This document shows, piece by piece, positions 1 to 12,100 of a DNA stretch of 64,000 nucleotides (its first letter is position 1; the number at the start of each line of letters is the position of its first letter). The stretch is from Owenia fusiformis. Lineage: Eukaryota > Annelida > Polychaeta > Sabellida > Oweniidae. Where the stretch lies: positions 14,120,714 through 14,184,713 of the forward strand of contig CAIIXF020000007.1 in assembly GCA_903813345.2 (NCBI GenBank). The letters run 5' to 3'. A program made the translations under genes and the position numbers. The notes beneath the pieces were generated by a model. It was not told the DNA's origin, did not search any database, and saw only the letters and a program-made list of their open reading frames with translations.

Positions 1-5
1 TCCCT

Positions 6-149
6 TTTAATTTTACGTTTTAACCACCTTCTGGATAAATCCAAAAAATAATCCAAAATGAATAGCCCAAGGACATAACAGAACACAAACTTACAGAGAT
101 TACAAGACATCAGAACCCCCAGTCTTGTATTTTTATTACTTGCACAATG
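6..149 (+). repeat. 144-bp direct repeat, copy 1
   Basis: About 144 bp repeated at 796-939 with roughly eight mismatches. Both copies end in the same TTATTACTTGCACAATG stretch. The flanks differ, so this is a dispersed element rather than a tandem duplication. Confidence 0.8.
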
Positions 150-666
150 TGCTCCTCAAATAAATAGGTGGCAGAACTAGCAAAAATGTTAGTTCCAATG
201 AGAGAAAACAACTTTGAAAGTGACTCCTGGCCAAATACTATAATGTTTGCATCCCGATTGTCCTTTGATTGAAACATTGTTCTTCATTTTCAAATTCACC
301 CATGTAAGCTCCCGCCGGTTTTTATAGTGAGTGATCTTTATACTTGCCGTTTGTTCAAATTACAGCATTAAAAAGTAAGAACATTTTAGTATGAGTTTCC
401 TAGCGTTCAGAACTTTGGTGCATCACGTGCATTGCATCACCGAACTTTCATATGTTCAAAATTCTCTGATTTATATCATAAATTAGGGATCATTTTGACG
501 TTATATCCCAATCAGACATTTCCACTCGGAAAGTATGCTTAATTGTACAATTGAAATCCTTTTGATGATATTAGATCAGTATTTCAGGCCTAAAATGCGA
601 ACAAACCTAGGCACCTAGTATGTATCTGACAGACTGACTGAGACTGAGAAGTCAGTCTGAATATAT

Positions 667-1020
667 TCAGACTAAATAGGATATAGTCTAGTATCTCATA
701 CTTGAGTGGGTTTGGGGTAGATATCACCCGGAAATATATATCGTATCTGAGGAGCGGGCAGGATATATTGTATATGTCCCGCTCCAGGCCAAAGGCTTAA
801 TTTTATGTTTTAACCACCCGTTGGATAAATCAAAAAAATAATCCAAAATGAATAGCCCAAGGACATAACAAACCACAAACTTACAGAGATTACAAGACAT
901 CAGAACCCCCAGTCTTGTATTTTTATTACTTGCACAATGCCTTCGGTCCCTCGGGAAGATATATTGTATATCCCTCGGAATATTCCCTGTATCCAAAACC
1001 TCCCAGTGCATAACCCCTAT
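667..1020. mobile_element. Foldback-like element of the ACTGGGAGG family, copy 1
   Basis: The right arm, read on the - strand, carries GTTATGCACTGGGAGG followed by an ATAT-rich arm. The left arm is imperfectly complementary, with GATATATTGTATA motifs in both arms. Related termini occur at 46.5, 53.74 and 57.69 kb. Confidence 0.45.
796..939 (+). repeat. 144-bp direct repeat, copy 2
   Basis: Second copy of the repeat at 6-149. It lies between two partly complementary arms (about 667-790 and 940-1020), so it looks like the loop or insert of a foldback element. Confidence 0.8.
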
Positions 1021-1138
1021 TTATCCACCCTGTGATTAGTGATCGTACCAATTTCGAATGGCGCTGGTAAAGACGAGCCACGACGCTTAAATCTGACGAG
1101 GTTGGACCAACACTAAATTTATTTTATTCAAGAAATGA

Positions 1139-1385
1139 CGGTACATTTTGAAGTATGATACTCCGGCGCCATTTTCCAAAGGTTTTCTTCCCAGCGTAAT
1201 TGGACTTCAAACAGAAGTGAAAGTTACCAGCAAATGATATATCCATTGCATCGAGTAAGTAATTGTCTTTGGTATAACGAAACCTTTGAGTTCAAAAATA
1301 AATCGTGAAGTATTCTTAGTGTTTTTATGAGAAATAGCATGCTCCGTCACAGCGGACAAATATCTCGATACCAGCCTGTGATGTG
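1139..1385 (+). repeat. Dispersed repeat, copy 1 (CCGTCACAGCGGAC family)
   Basis: About 245 bp closely matching 33668-33914. It includes the same run TGCTCCGTCACAGCGGACAA near its 3' end, preceded by TTCTTAGTGTTTTTATG. Most differences are single bases. The large palindrome that precedes the 33.67-kb copy is absent here. Confidence 0.8.
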
Positions 1386-1559
1386 ATTCCTGAAAAAATT
1401 ACTAGGAGGATTGTGATAACAAATTCTATAACCCAATCCTCAAGTGACTGCTGCCATGTCTCGAAATGCTCTAAACTAGTTGACACACGACTCCTGAACA
1501 TAATTAATTGTTTGAAAGTTACATGAAATTACAATTTTTGATACATACAGTATATATCA

Positions 1560-2862
1560 CTGGGGTGTATCATGATGCAAAAACACGGATACGCCATACG
1601 GAGACCGCAACCTGAGCGTAAGACGACCGTAGTCACACTTGGTATGGCGACCGTACGGTCTATTACTTCTAAATTAATGGTTGTCGCGCGGTCTTTTAAA
1701 TGATGACGCATGGTCGCCGTAGGGCGTCTTCATGGCGGGCGTAGGTAAGGCAGACACAAGGCGTCCGCGGGGGGATCCTACGGTCGATCCAACTGTAATT
1801 ACCGTTTATAAAGGTAATTTGTAACTTATAAAACCTCAGGGCAGTCATAAGACCATACGCCAGACGTACGGCTAGCGTGGAACTTTTCTACCGTCGGCTA
1901 CGGTGTGTCAAAGTTATAATTCCTACGGCGACTCTATGGGGATGGATATGCCGTGTATGGTCGCCGTAGAGCAAATGTGACTGAGATTTTAATGTTACAA
2001 TACTTCCAAAATATATTTTTTGATTGATTGAATAAGTTCCATAGTAATTACATTCATACCAGAGACACGAGTAATGGCATTTATGGAATGTGACAAGGAA
2101 ATGGACAAATTGTCAAACGTCAATATTTTCAGGGCTTTCGTCTTAATTTCACAATACATATAGAGTATTGTATACGTAATTACCTTGGAATATTCTATAC
2201 CCACCACTCTCTATTCACAAAGCATGGAGCACATTTCATAAGCCATACCTCCAACCACATTTGTCAATGGCGGCCGTACGTCGACCGCAGATCATTTGAA
2301 TCAGCCCAATTCTGCGACAAGCGTAGGAAAACTACGGTCGCCTTGCGATCTCCGTACGGCTTATCCAGTTTTTAACAGACCGCATGCTAGCCGTAGAAGG
2401 TACTTGGAGTCATAATGTTATCTGCGATCCCCGTAGGAATTAACAGGCCTTAGTAGCTAGACCACAGATACATGTAGGTCCCACGGTCGCCGCACATCTG
2501 ACCGATACGGTTGACTTGCGTCTGGCGTTTTGTTTTGATAGGTAATGCGATTTACATAGAACAAATATAACCCATTTAATCTAAGGGTAGCTGCGAGTTG
2601 ACCGTATCATATGCTTCACGTACTGGCACTGTGGAAGCTTTTCGATTTTCTAATGGCTCCGGTTTGATAACTTCTGATGACCGTAGAAACGAAAACAGTT
2701 CAACTCCGAGTTACTGATTTCTACGGCGACTTTATGGGTTTCAAAAACTGGAAATGCCGTACGGAGACCGTAAGCCGGTCGTAGATTTTCTACGATTTCC
2801 GTAGAAATATACCGATTTTAATGAACTACTACGGTCAACTGTCGGTACTCTAGCCTTTACGT
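1560..2862. repeat. CpG-rich island of degenerate ACGGCGAC/GTCGCCGTAG motifs
   Basis: Two blocks (about 1560-1995 and 2255-2862) are dense in short motifs such as GTCGCCGTAG, CGTACGGAGACCG and CTACGGCGAC on both strands. They contrast sharply with the AT-rich surroundings. The right edge of the first block (GCCGTAGAGCAAATGTGACTG) resembles the right end of the MITE at 18.49-18.66 kb. This fits subterminal repeats of a DNA transposon family. No transposase is visible. Confidence 0.5.
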
Positions 2863-3117
2863 TTTGTTTTACTCAAGTTATACATCTCTTATATTTCCAT
2901 CTTTGCATTTGGGATTGCCGGAAAAGGTTGGTTCGAAATGTTTGAGGCAAGATTTGGGGTGGGTTCGGACGAACCCTCCGAACCTTCTCTCCCTACGGCC
3001 CTGCCAGTGAACGTGGGAGGGGAAATGCTTTTTGCTGATATTCCCTCTTTATTTCGTGAATAGTATTAAATTGACATAAATTTGTGAATATTGGCACTCC
3101 TCCTTGTAAAGGAAATG

Positions 3118-3125
3118 TGACGTCA
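3118..3125. promoter_or_regulatory. CRE/ATF-like palindrome upstream of PSMB4
   Basis: TGACGTCA lies 15 bp upstream of the PSMB4 start codon, in the expected core promoter or 5' UTR. The same octamer also occurs elsewhere (for example at 5661-5668, and in intron 3), so on its own it is weak evidence of regulation. Confidence 0.3.
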
Positions 3126-3139
3126 TATCCGCTTGAAAA

Positions 3140-6100
3140 ATGATGGAGACTGGATTTTGGCACGGTGGTCCCAAACCTGGAGCTTTTTACAGTTTACCAG
3201 GAAATTCTTCAACATATAATGACATGCCTAGAAAACATACTCAGTAAGTGAATCGTATTTTAATAAATTTTTGTATGTAACATCATAATCGTCAAGCAAT
3301 CGTGGTCTAAATTTTGAAATGATTCAGCGAAATTCCCGGCTAAACCATAGATCCCGGCCAGATTCTTTTGTAGTAGGATCAGCAGTGGCTCAATTAATAT
3401 TCCTTCAGATTCCCGGCTAAATTTCATCCTTAGCCTAGTCTACAGTAAAATTTAAATGTTAACGATTACAACATGGGAGAATTTTCTACGCTTCTTACAA
3501 TTAACATACCTATTTCAATAGATTCCTTGGTATTTTAGCATTCTTTTTTTGTAGTTGAATCCACAATTGTCTGGGTTTATTGGTAGAACAAAGAAATTTT
3601 CGTTTTTAACCATAATATTTGCGTGTAATATTTAATTTATTTCAACCGTCAAATTCCTCCATTTATTGGTGCTTCCGGGCCACTTCCGGGTCAGTCAAAT
3701 GGGGAATCCCCTTTTAAATTCAACCGCCATCTTGGAAAGTGATGGAATATCTCTCGATGAAAAAGAAAAATGTTCCCGTTCTGCCAATATACCCAGACAA
3801 TTGTGGATTCAACTACATGAAAAGAATGCTAAAATACCCAGGAATCTATTGAAGTAGGTATCTTAAGTGTAAGGGACGTAGATAATTCTCCCAAGTTGTA
3901 ATCATACAGGCAAAAGATTGCCCTCAATGCAGGACTATAGTCCTGGCACGGGATAATGATGATGGTATTTTAAACAACAAACGCTCTTTTAACTAACTTT
4001 ATATTGTACATGTTTTATAGTTAATAACACAGCATGTAGTGTTGAAACATGGGCTCTACCACCAAGCCGAGGCCACCATTTAACAGGGCGCCAATGGCTC
4101 GTTGCATACCCATCTGATAGAGCCCATGGTTGAAACAAACAAATGTATTCAAATACGACTTTTAATTTTTTCTTTACATTTGTTTTTATTGCATAACACT
4201 TGAATAAAATAAACAAAACACAATTAGAAATAATATATACCAGTAGATTTTATTCTTCATTTTGGTTCCATTAATTCATCCACATTACTCAGGATAATAC
4301 ACAGTTTTATATTCGCAATTTTACAATCAGGCAAATAAAGGCGAAATCACAATGCTTGTGAATTTAGCATGTTTTACAGTGTTTAGCAGACCCACAGACT
4401 TTTGGTCGGTTCTGTATTAGATCCCATTAGGAGTGGCTTCAGTGTCAACATTTGGTTCTCTAGCATTTCTTACTAGGAGGGGCTAAAGTGCCAACAATTT
4501 ATTTGTCGGTCCTCTAGCGTGTCAACAAAGCACAGTCTCCTGTACCGACAATTGTCGGTACTCTAGCCTTTACGTAAAAATGAGCAATCAAATGACTACA
4601 TTGCAACATAATATAAAAAAAAGATCTGCAGTAAAATTATAAATGTGGCCACGAAACATGGAAAATCTTGAATGAAAAGTATATGACATACCAATAAGCA
4701 ATATTCCTTCCCCTCTCCCAGAACATTGGTAGAACTCGTGGCAATATAATGAGAGTTTCAAAGAAACAAAATAAGACAATACTGAAACGGGGCTTTTTCA
4801 CCCAGAGAAAAGTGAGCAGTTGGATTTCCCTCCCCCAAGAAGTAAAAGTAAAAGCCCAAGACATCAATCTCTTCAAGAACAGACTGGACAAATTATGGAA
4901 GAAACCACCCTACAAGATATAACTACAGAGCTTTGAGGTACCCACCGGGTTCAGTCAATTAATAGGGTCAATGCTTAACCATGCTAAATATTTTTAGAAT
5001 TAAATCTTAAGACTGGCCACAGGTCGGTATGACCTAGCAGTGAATAACTATAACTAAACTACATTGAGTTAAACGTCCAAGCTATTCAGCCGTGCATCGC
5101 ATTTTCTGGATCGATTCATACCAATTTACCTGGATAATTGACACAATTTCGGATTTGCCATTTAGATGTTAGGCTAGGCTAGATCTATTGTAACCTGAAA
5201 CGTCTTTTTCAAACAGTTTTACAAGTCATCTTCAATACTTCTGAATGTATCAGAATTTACATGTGAAATGTTGACTTTCTCGGGCAGATTATTGTCTGTG
5301 TTTCACTCTACAGTGCACTACCAAAAATCAATGGAAAATTAACCTCAAACTGATTTGCATTTGTCGTCTCAAATGTCATAATTCCAAACATAAATGTCGG
5401 TCTTATATTTCAAATACACCTTATACTTATATCTGATATTATCTTTTATCAAACATAAGCAGTATTTATCGTAGAATAGAATGAATATCAGCTGGAGTTG
5501 GCATGAAAAGTTTCAATTGACCATTCTCTGCCAGATTATGCTCTGATCCATTTATAACGAGTCTTGAACCTTCGTGGACCTTTAATTTTATACATTTATG
5601 TGAATAAACACACTCTAAAATGTCACTTGCCACTCAAATTTGAGTAAATTTCTGTTTTGATGACGTCATTTTAATGGGTTTTAGACACCAATTGCGATAG
5701 TTATATTACAAAATACGCAAGCATTGTGTGCAGTTACACTTTTGCCTGATATATTCGGGATTTAAATTGTAAAGGAGCTATGCACATAAATCACATTTTA
5801 AGATTGATGTATTTTATATTATTTTTATACTTCCCTGTCGGCCACATTGTTTTTCTATCACCATTCCAAAACCATGGTGATTTGAGACTCATACTTTCCA
5901 ATAATGTGTAGATACACATCCCTAACAGGGCTTTCAGTAACGCGTCCTTGACATTAGGAGAACCCAGATTTTGATGAAGGGACTCCAAAAAATTTGAATT
6001 ATCTGTCTCTTGGACGCAAAGTCCGTCGTTTTCAAAATTGATAGAGTCGAAAAAGATCTTGCCTTCAGTCCTTAATCAGGTCAAAATCCGCTAAATAAAC

Positions 6101-9100
6101 GGAGGATATTCTATTTCTAAAAGAAATACAATATTTCATTTGGAAATTTCTTTTCTAGAAGTTGATTTCCGATCGAAATAGTACGAGGCCTGTGATAGGA
6201 CAATCACTAGTAGCTACAATATTGAGCGGTAATCGGTACGAGTCCTATGATTGGCTGCGGTTTTTAAATGGAATAACTTATAAACTAAATGGAATAACTT
6301 ATAAACTTATAAATGGAACCCCACAGATATTGCCCCTGGTGGAATTTTCTGAGCCATCAAAATCAATAGTAAATTGTTTCGAAATACGAAAAGAAAATGC
6401 GTATATAATGGTTGAATATTAAGTTATCTCTTTCAAGTGAAGGTATCTGTATCATTTAGTGACTTACTAGATGTGTGTACTGTAGAACGCTGATTTAGGT
6501 TCGATATAACACTAAACTGATTAGAAACTTTTCATCAGTTTTTTTGTTCATTGAACAAATGTGACTTTGAATTCCCAGGAACCTTTTTTCATGGGACGCA
6601 CTTTTCTGAGGGGGACTCACTTTTTGAAAATCAATCCGCCCCAGGGACAGTGCCTCCCTTGGACAAACCTTCTGAAAGCACTAGCAGTTGCTTAAGATTT
6701 GTATATTTTACATTTTGTATACTTTCAACTACTAATGTATGGTCACTTGAAAATTTTCTTCTTTTTAACATGGAATGGGTAATCCTCACTTCAGCAAATC
6801 CAGGTGTCATTTTGATTTATGGTGAGCACTGTAGACCTTTTACCTACGCCAATGTGACTAACTTTTGTGTAGTTTGCTCACTAGATCTGATTTTCCTATC
6901 ACGCACATTACACTGTACTGTATATACATGCAATTTGAACTTTCAATCATCATATTTTTCAGACAGCCAATTACAACAGGTACCTCAGTTCTAGGTGTCA
7001 AGTTTGATGGCGGAATTATTCTGGCTGCAGACATGTTGGGATCATATGGCTCACTGGCCAGATTTAGGTAAGCTCATTTAGTTCACTTAAAATCTTACTG
7101 ATCGTGCTTTACATGATAATCAGATGTTTAGATACTTTCAATGAACGTGTATGATATATCACGGTGCTCAAGTTTTAACAATGGAAATTGTTCCGGACGT
7201 GTTTTTTCAAACAATTTAGACATGTTTTGTAAGAACATGGAATACGACATTCGTTAGAATGGAGCAAAAAGGTAAGAATATTCTATTATATGTTTTACAA
7301 ACTAACATTACTTGACTTCTTCCTAAGATGTCTATTTTGCGATCATTCCATCATACTTCATAGTATTTTGTATTTGTATTTGTAAAATTTATTAAAGTGT
7401 CCTGGGCATATATTAATACAAACATGTAGCTAAAATACAAATGGTAATAAAATTCAAACGTATTAAAAGCATTCAATATTCTTACCCCAGGCCGTGTTCG
7501 GCCTATAAGACACTATGTATAAAACGATATTCATCAAAATTAACTGTACAGTTTATGTTCTCTTTTTTTAAACATTTGGCCACAGGCCTTTGCCACATAA
7601 ACAGCAATCTCATGATTTGACATCAAGATATAGAACTTCTCATCGTCAGTAAGTCTTTGAAAGTTTGTAATTTTATTCTGAACCTTGGAAAATAAATCAT
7701 TTCTGATACTAGAATAAAACGGACATTTTAACAAGAAATGGTGTTCATTTTCAATGGCATTAACATCACAAAAATAACACAGTCTCTCTGGAACTGACAG
7801 TCGTTCGTAACGCCCCGTTTCCAAACGTAGCGGAGCAACGCCACATCTCAAAGAGGCTAATGCTTTCCGGTCGCGAATGGAAATATGAGATGCTAGGTAG
7901 AATTCCGGTTGTAAATCCAGCTTGAAAGTTCTGTATGTTCTTAACTTATTTCCTTGGCCTGCTGGGCGGTTTCCGTCGTTCCAAATGGTTTGTTGCCAGC
8001 TTTGGAAGACAATTGCCTCTAGTTCGGCAGATACGTGGCCAAGTGAAGAATCAAACGGAAGTGAGAGATCACTGGTTATAATATGATGCAGGTTGTAATA
8101 CCAGTTCTTGGTTCTAGGAGAGGCATAATCTTGGTTCCACTTGTAAATACGGCGAGGTATCCTATTGCGCTCAAGGGCTTCGCAGCGATCTCTGTATCGA
8201 GTCGCTGACCGGATCTGCCGTTCGTAGGGGGAATGCCATCCCATTTCTGCTCTCACTGCAAGGTTTGGTGTGTATTTCCCAACTCCAAGAAAAATTCTAC
8301 ATGCTCTGTGAAACACAGCATTAATGCAGGAATGTTGCTTAAGTCCCCATACCTCAGCACCGTACTCCAGTATTGGTCGCACTAGGCAACCGTATAATCT
8401 CGTGTAGCACTTATAAGGGAGGCCTCCAAAGGACTTATACTTTGCTGTTAGAAGACCCAACGCACGACTGGCAGATTGAGCTATTGCTTTTGCCATCAGA
8501 GAATAATCCAAGTGTTCGTTGAAACTGAGTCCAAGATATTTGTACGATGGTTTAACGTTGATGTCATGATTATCAAATTTAAATGCGAAGTTAGTTTGGG
8601 GTACGGACTTTGGTCAAAAGTGCACCACATTCGTTTTTGAAGTATTTAATGACATTCTCCATTTAAAGCACCATGCGCGTAATACATCCAACATACGTTG
8701 CACTGCCTCTTCAGTTGGGCCTATAAATGCTATATCGTCAGCGTAGACAAGGATGGAAAAATTTTCTCCGTTGCCGTCGACTCCCGAATTCAGAGATTTT
8801 ACATCATCGATAAGGTCATTTATATATAGATTGAAGAGCAAACAAGATGTTAAACAGCCCTGCTTAAGGCCGGATGCAACCTCAAATGATTCCGTTAAGT
8901 GTCCATTGATGCTCACACAACTTCTTACGTCATTGTACATCGCTTGAAGTGCGCCCATAAAGCGACCAGATATGCCTATTTGGCTAAGCTTGTACCATAA
9001 TAAATTCCTATCAATTTTGTCGTAGGCTCGTCTCGCGTCCACGAAACAAACGTAAGTGCTCTGCTTACGTTTAATCCTATGGTCGATTATGGACGAAAGA

Positions 9101-12100
9101 GTAAAAATATGGTCTTGGCAGCTTTTACCCTTCATAAATCCATTTTGCTCTTCGTGAACTAGGTTGTTATCCTTGCAGAAAGTGGTAAGTCGAGCATTCA
9201 AAATCCAGCTATACAATTTGCAAATAGAAGACGTAACTGTTATTCCACGAAACGTTAATGGGTCACGGGGGTCAGTGCTCGCACCCTTCGGGATTGGATG
9301 GACGATACATTAGTACTCGCAGTGATACACCAAAAATGCCAGAAATATGTACTAAATTTGCATTTAGTGTTATTTAATTAAGATTATCCATTCAGACTAT
9401 CCAAACATGGAATAATATTCACTACTATCTCCAATGTTAACACTTGGTCACCGTGTATATGTTACAAGGAGGGGAACTGAAAGCAAAACTAAAAATATCT
9501 CCATTTTTTCCTGTAGATTGAATTCATTTATTTCAGGAATATATCTCGTTTAATGAAGGTGAATGACCAGACAGTATTGGGGGCTGGAGGAGACTATGCC
9601 GACTATCAACATATCAAAGATATCATAGAACAGAGAATGTAAGTTTCAAAAATATAGAAAAGAAATTATATAGAATAGTACATGCATCCACAATTGAATA
9701 AAAATTGTCATTGTTAATTGTTGACCTTTTGCGATCAGAATTCAAGTATTTTGTTTGTTGTCATGTATTTCATATTGCATTGGTATGACGTCATGTAAAA
9801 ATGATATTAGACATGATGGAGAGACAAAATGGCAGGCACATGGCAGTTTTGAGGAAAGAATTATTATCCTATCTATCTTATCCTATCTTGAAAAATGGCA
9901 GCCTTTACACACTATTTTACGATTTTTGCTGTTACTTGAAAAGTTGTGGAGTGATTTTGTTCATATTTGGTATGTGAATACTATAAGCATGACACAGTGT
10001 CTAGCAACACTTTTGGTAGAAGCCATTTTAAAAATGGCCGCCATTTTAACGTTTTTTACTTTAACTCGAAAGAGTAATGGAGCGATTTTATTCATATTTT
10101 GTATATGAATACTATGAGCATGGCACACTGTTTAATGACACTTTTGGTAGAAGGCGGCCATTTTGAAAAATGTCCTCCATTTTAACATTTTTACTGTACC
10201 TCAAATAGTAGTGGAGCGATTTGTTCATATTTGGTATGTGAATAGTAGTATAAGTATGGCACACTGTTTAATGACACTTTTGGTAGAAGCCCGGCAATTT
10301 TAAGTTTTTTACTATAATCGAAAATTAGTTGAGCGATTTTGCTAATATTTGATATGTGAATACTATAAGCATGGCACACTGTCTAATGACACTTTGGGGA
10401 GTAGGCGGCCTTTTTGAAAAGCGTTATTTTACGATTTTTGCAATATATTTCGTTTGTAAAAATGCCAGCCATGGCTGTTCGATGGGATTTGCTACGCTTT
10501 GGCGTTGCGGTTGTCTATTTTTTTATGCAAACTATGGGGCAGATGTTTTACCAATTATGTCGTTTTGACTGGATCATGAGTAAATCTTTATATGTGTGAA
10601 GTTTCAGTGAAATTCATACTAAACAACAATGCCTATTAGCACCCCCCATTTTTTCAAAATTGGAAGGCACTTAACCGCTATATAAATCATGTAAGTAAGA
10701 TCTTAGACTTGGCATGTGCTTAGAATGAATGTTGATCTAGTCAAATCAAATACTTTCATGAAAAAAAATCAATATAGTATTTAATACAGAAGATAAAAAT
10801 CAAACAGCTACAGCAGCGTGGCCTAATTGTGACTTCAATATCACTTGTCACTACAAGTTAGAATCCATCCGGTGATCGCAAATCATCAATTATCATACCT
10901 GCCAACCTACCGTATTTTTACGGGAATCTACCGTAAATTTTTAGTTTTTCCGTAAAAAAATGACAAACTACCGTAAAAAAATACCATTTTTTTCCCGTAA
11001 AAACGACCGTAAAAAAATCTACCGTATTTTTTTCGTAATCTACCGTAAATTTTCTTTTTAAAAAACTCGTTTATTCCATGAGAACGGCCGTAAAATCTAC
11101 AGTAAATTTTTGAAAATCTACCGTAAATTTTCAAAAATCTACCGTATTTCTGCTAAAATCAACAGTATTTTTGTTCAAACTACCGTAAAATTTTCCGTTA
11201 TTGTTATTGGGAAATGCTGAAAAATTGAAGTCTTCCAGTACTGTCCCTGTAATATTCCTACACCAACACGAATATAAATATGTATCGGCAGGTCTGTGGT
11301 TATCAGGTTATTGCGCATTTATCCAAGGGAAAGATCAATACCCGGTGATTTCAGCGGGAAGTGGCGTTTCGTTCAGTGGATGAGCTGCGCGCGCACGCAT
11401 AAATGTGATTATCCAATATAATTAGGGGAGGGCTATTTGAAGTAGTTTTTGGTCTCAGGCGCGACCCAGGGCTGTTGTCTTAAGGACATTTCGTTGAAAA
11501 TGAGCCATTCGGCTGATAATTGGTAAGAGTTTGCGATCTTATAATGTATAACTGTTACTCAGACACATATTTTGACACGATTCTGTTGGAAATAAGCTTT
11601 GAACCGAGAGATATTCACGATTGATATGCACATTTTTGATTGTGCCATTGCTTTTCTATTGCACAATCCATGTATTGATAGAAGAAACATTAATAATGCA
11701 GATTGGTTTACCTTCAATACATGGCAGACACTACATATCGGTCTATTAATACCAGTTTGTGCCTTAAATAGTTTTATATTTCCATCCACGGCCTGGAGCC
11801 TGGGTGTGTTTGTCTCTTATGTGTATGCTTGTGCATGGACTTCTAATCACTAGCAGAATTTAACATGATGCAAACTCGACATTATAACTCATGCTGTAAC
11901 ATTTTGACTTCGCTGGAAAACAATAGGAATTATTTTTCTTGCCAATCAATCATGAATCACAATCAAAATTTCAGAATGATCAATCAGGCAATTGTCCAAA
12001 TCAATTTATAACATTATATGATATTCAGCAAGAAGTCCGGTAGAAATACAGAATATTTAAACATCAAAGCTGAAAGTTAAAAGCTAATCTGTCAATTTTC

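Larger units (their letters stand above)
1..3117. other. Repeat-rich region upstream of PSMB4, no gene seen
   Basis: I see no coding exon on either strand before the PSMB4 start. The stretch holds a pair of 144-bp direct repeats (6-149 and 796-939), a foldback-like segment (about 667-1020), a copy of a dispersed repeat also found at 33.67 kb (1139-1385), and a CpG-rich island of degenerate ACGG/CCGT motifs (about 1560-2860). Short open frames here have no recognisable protein content. Confidence 0.6.

Noticed and set aside
6551-6994. 147-codon + strand open frame before PSMB4 exon 2
   Set aside because: No family resemblance, and it runs into exon 2 in the wrong frame. The true exon begins at the acceptor before 6963.
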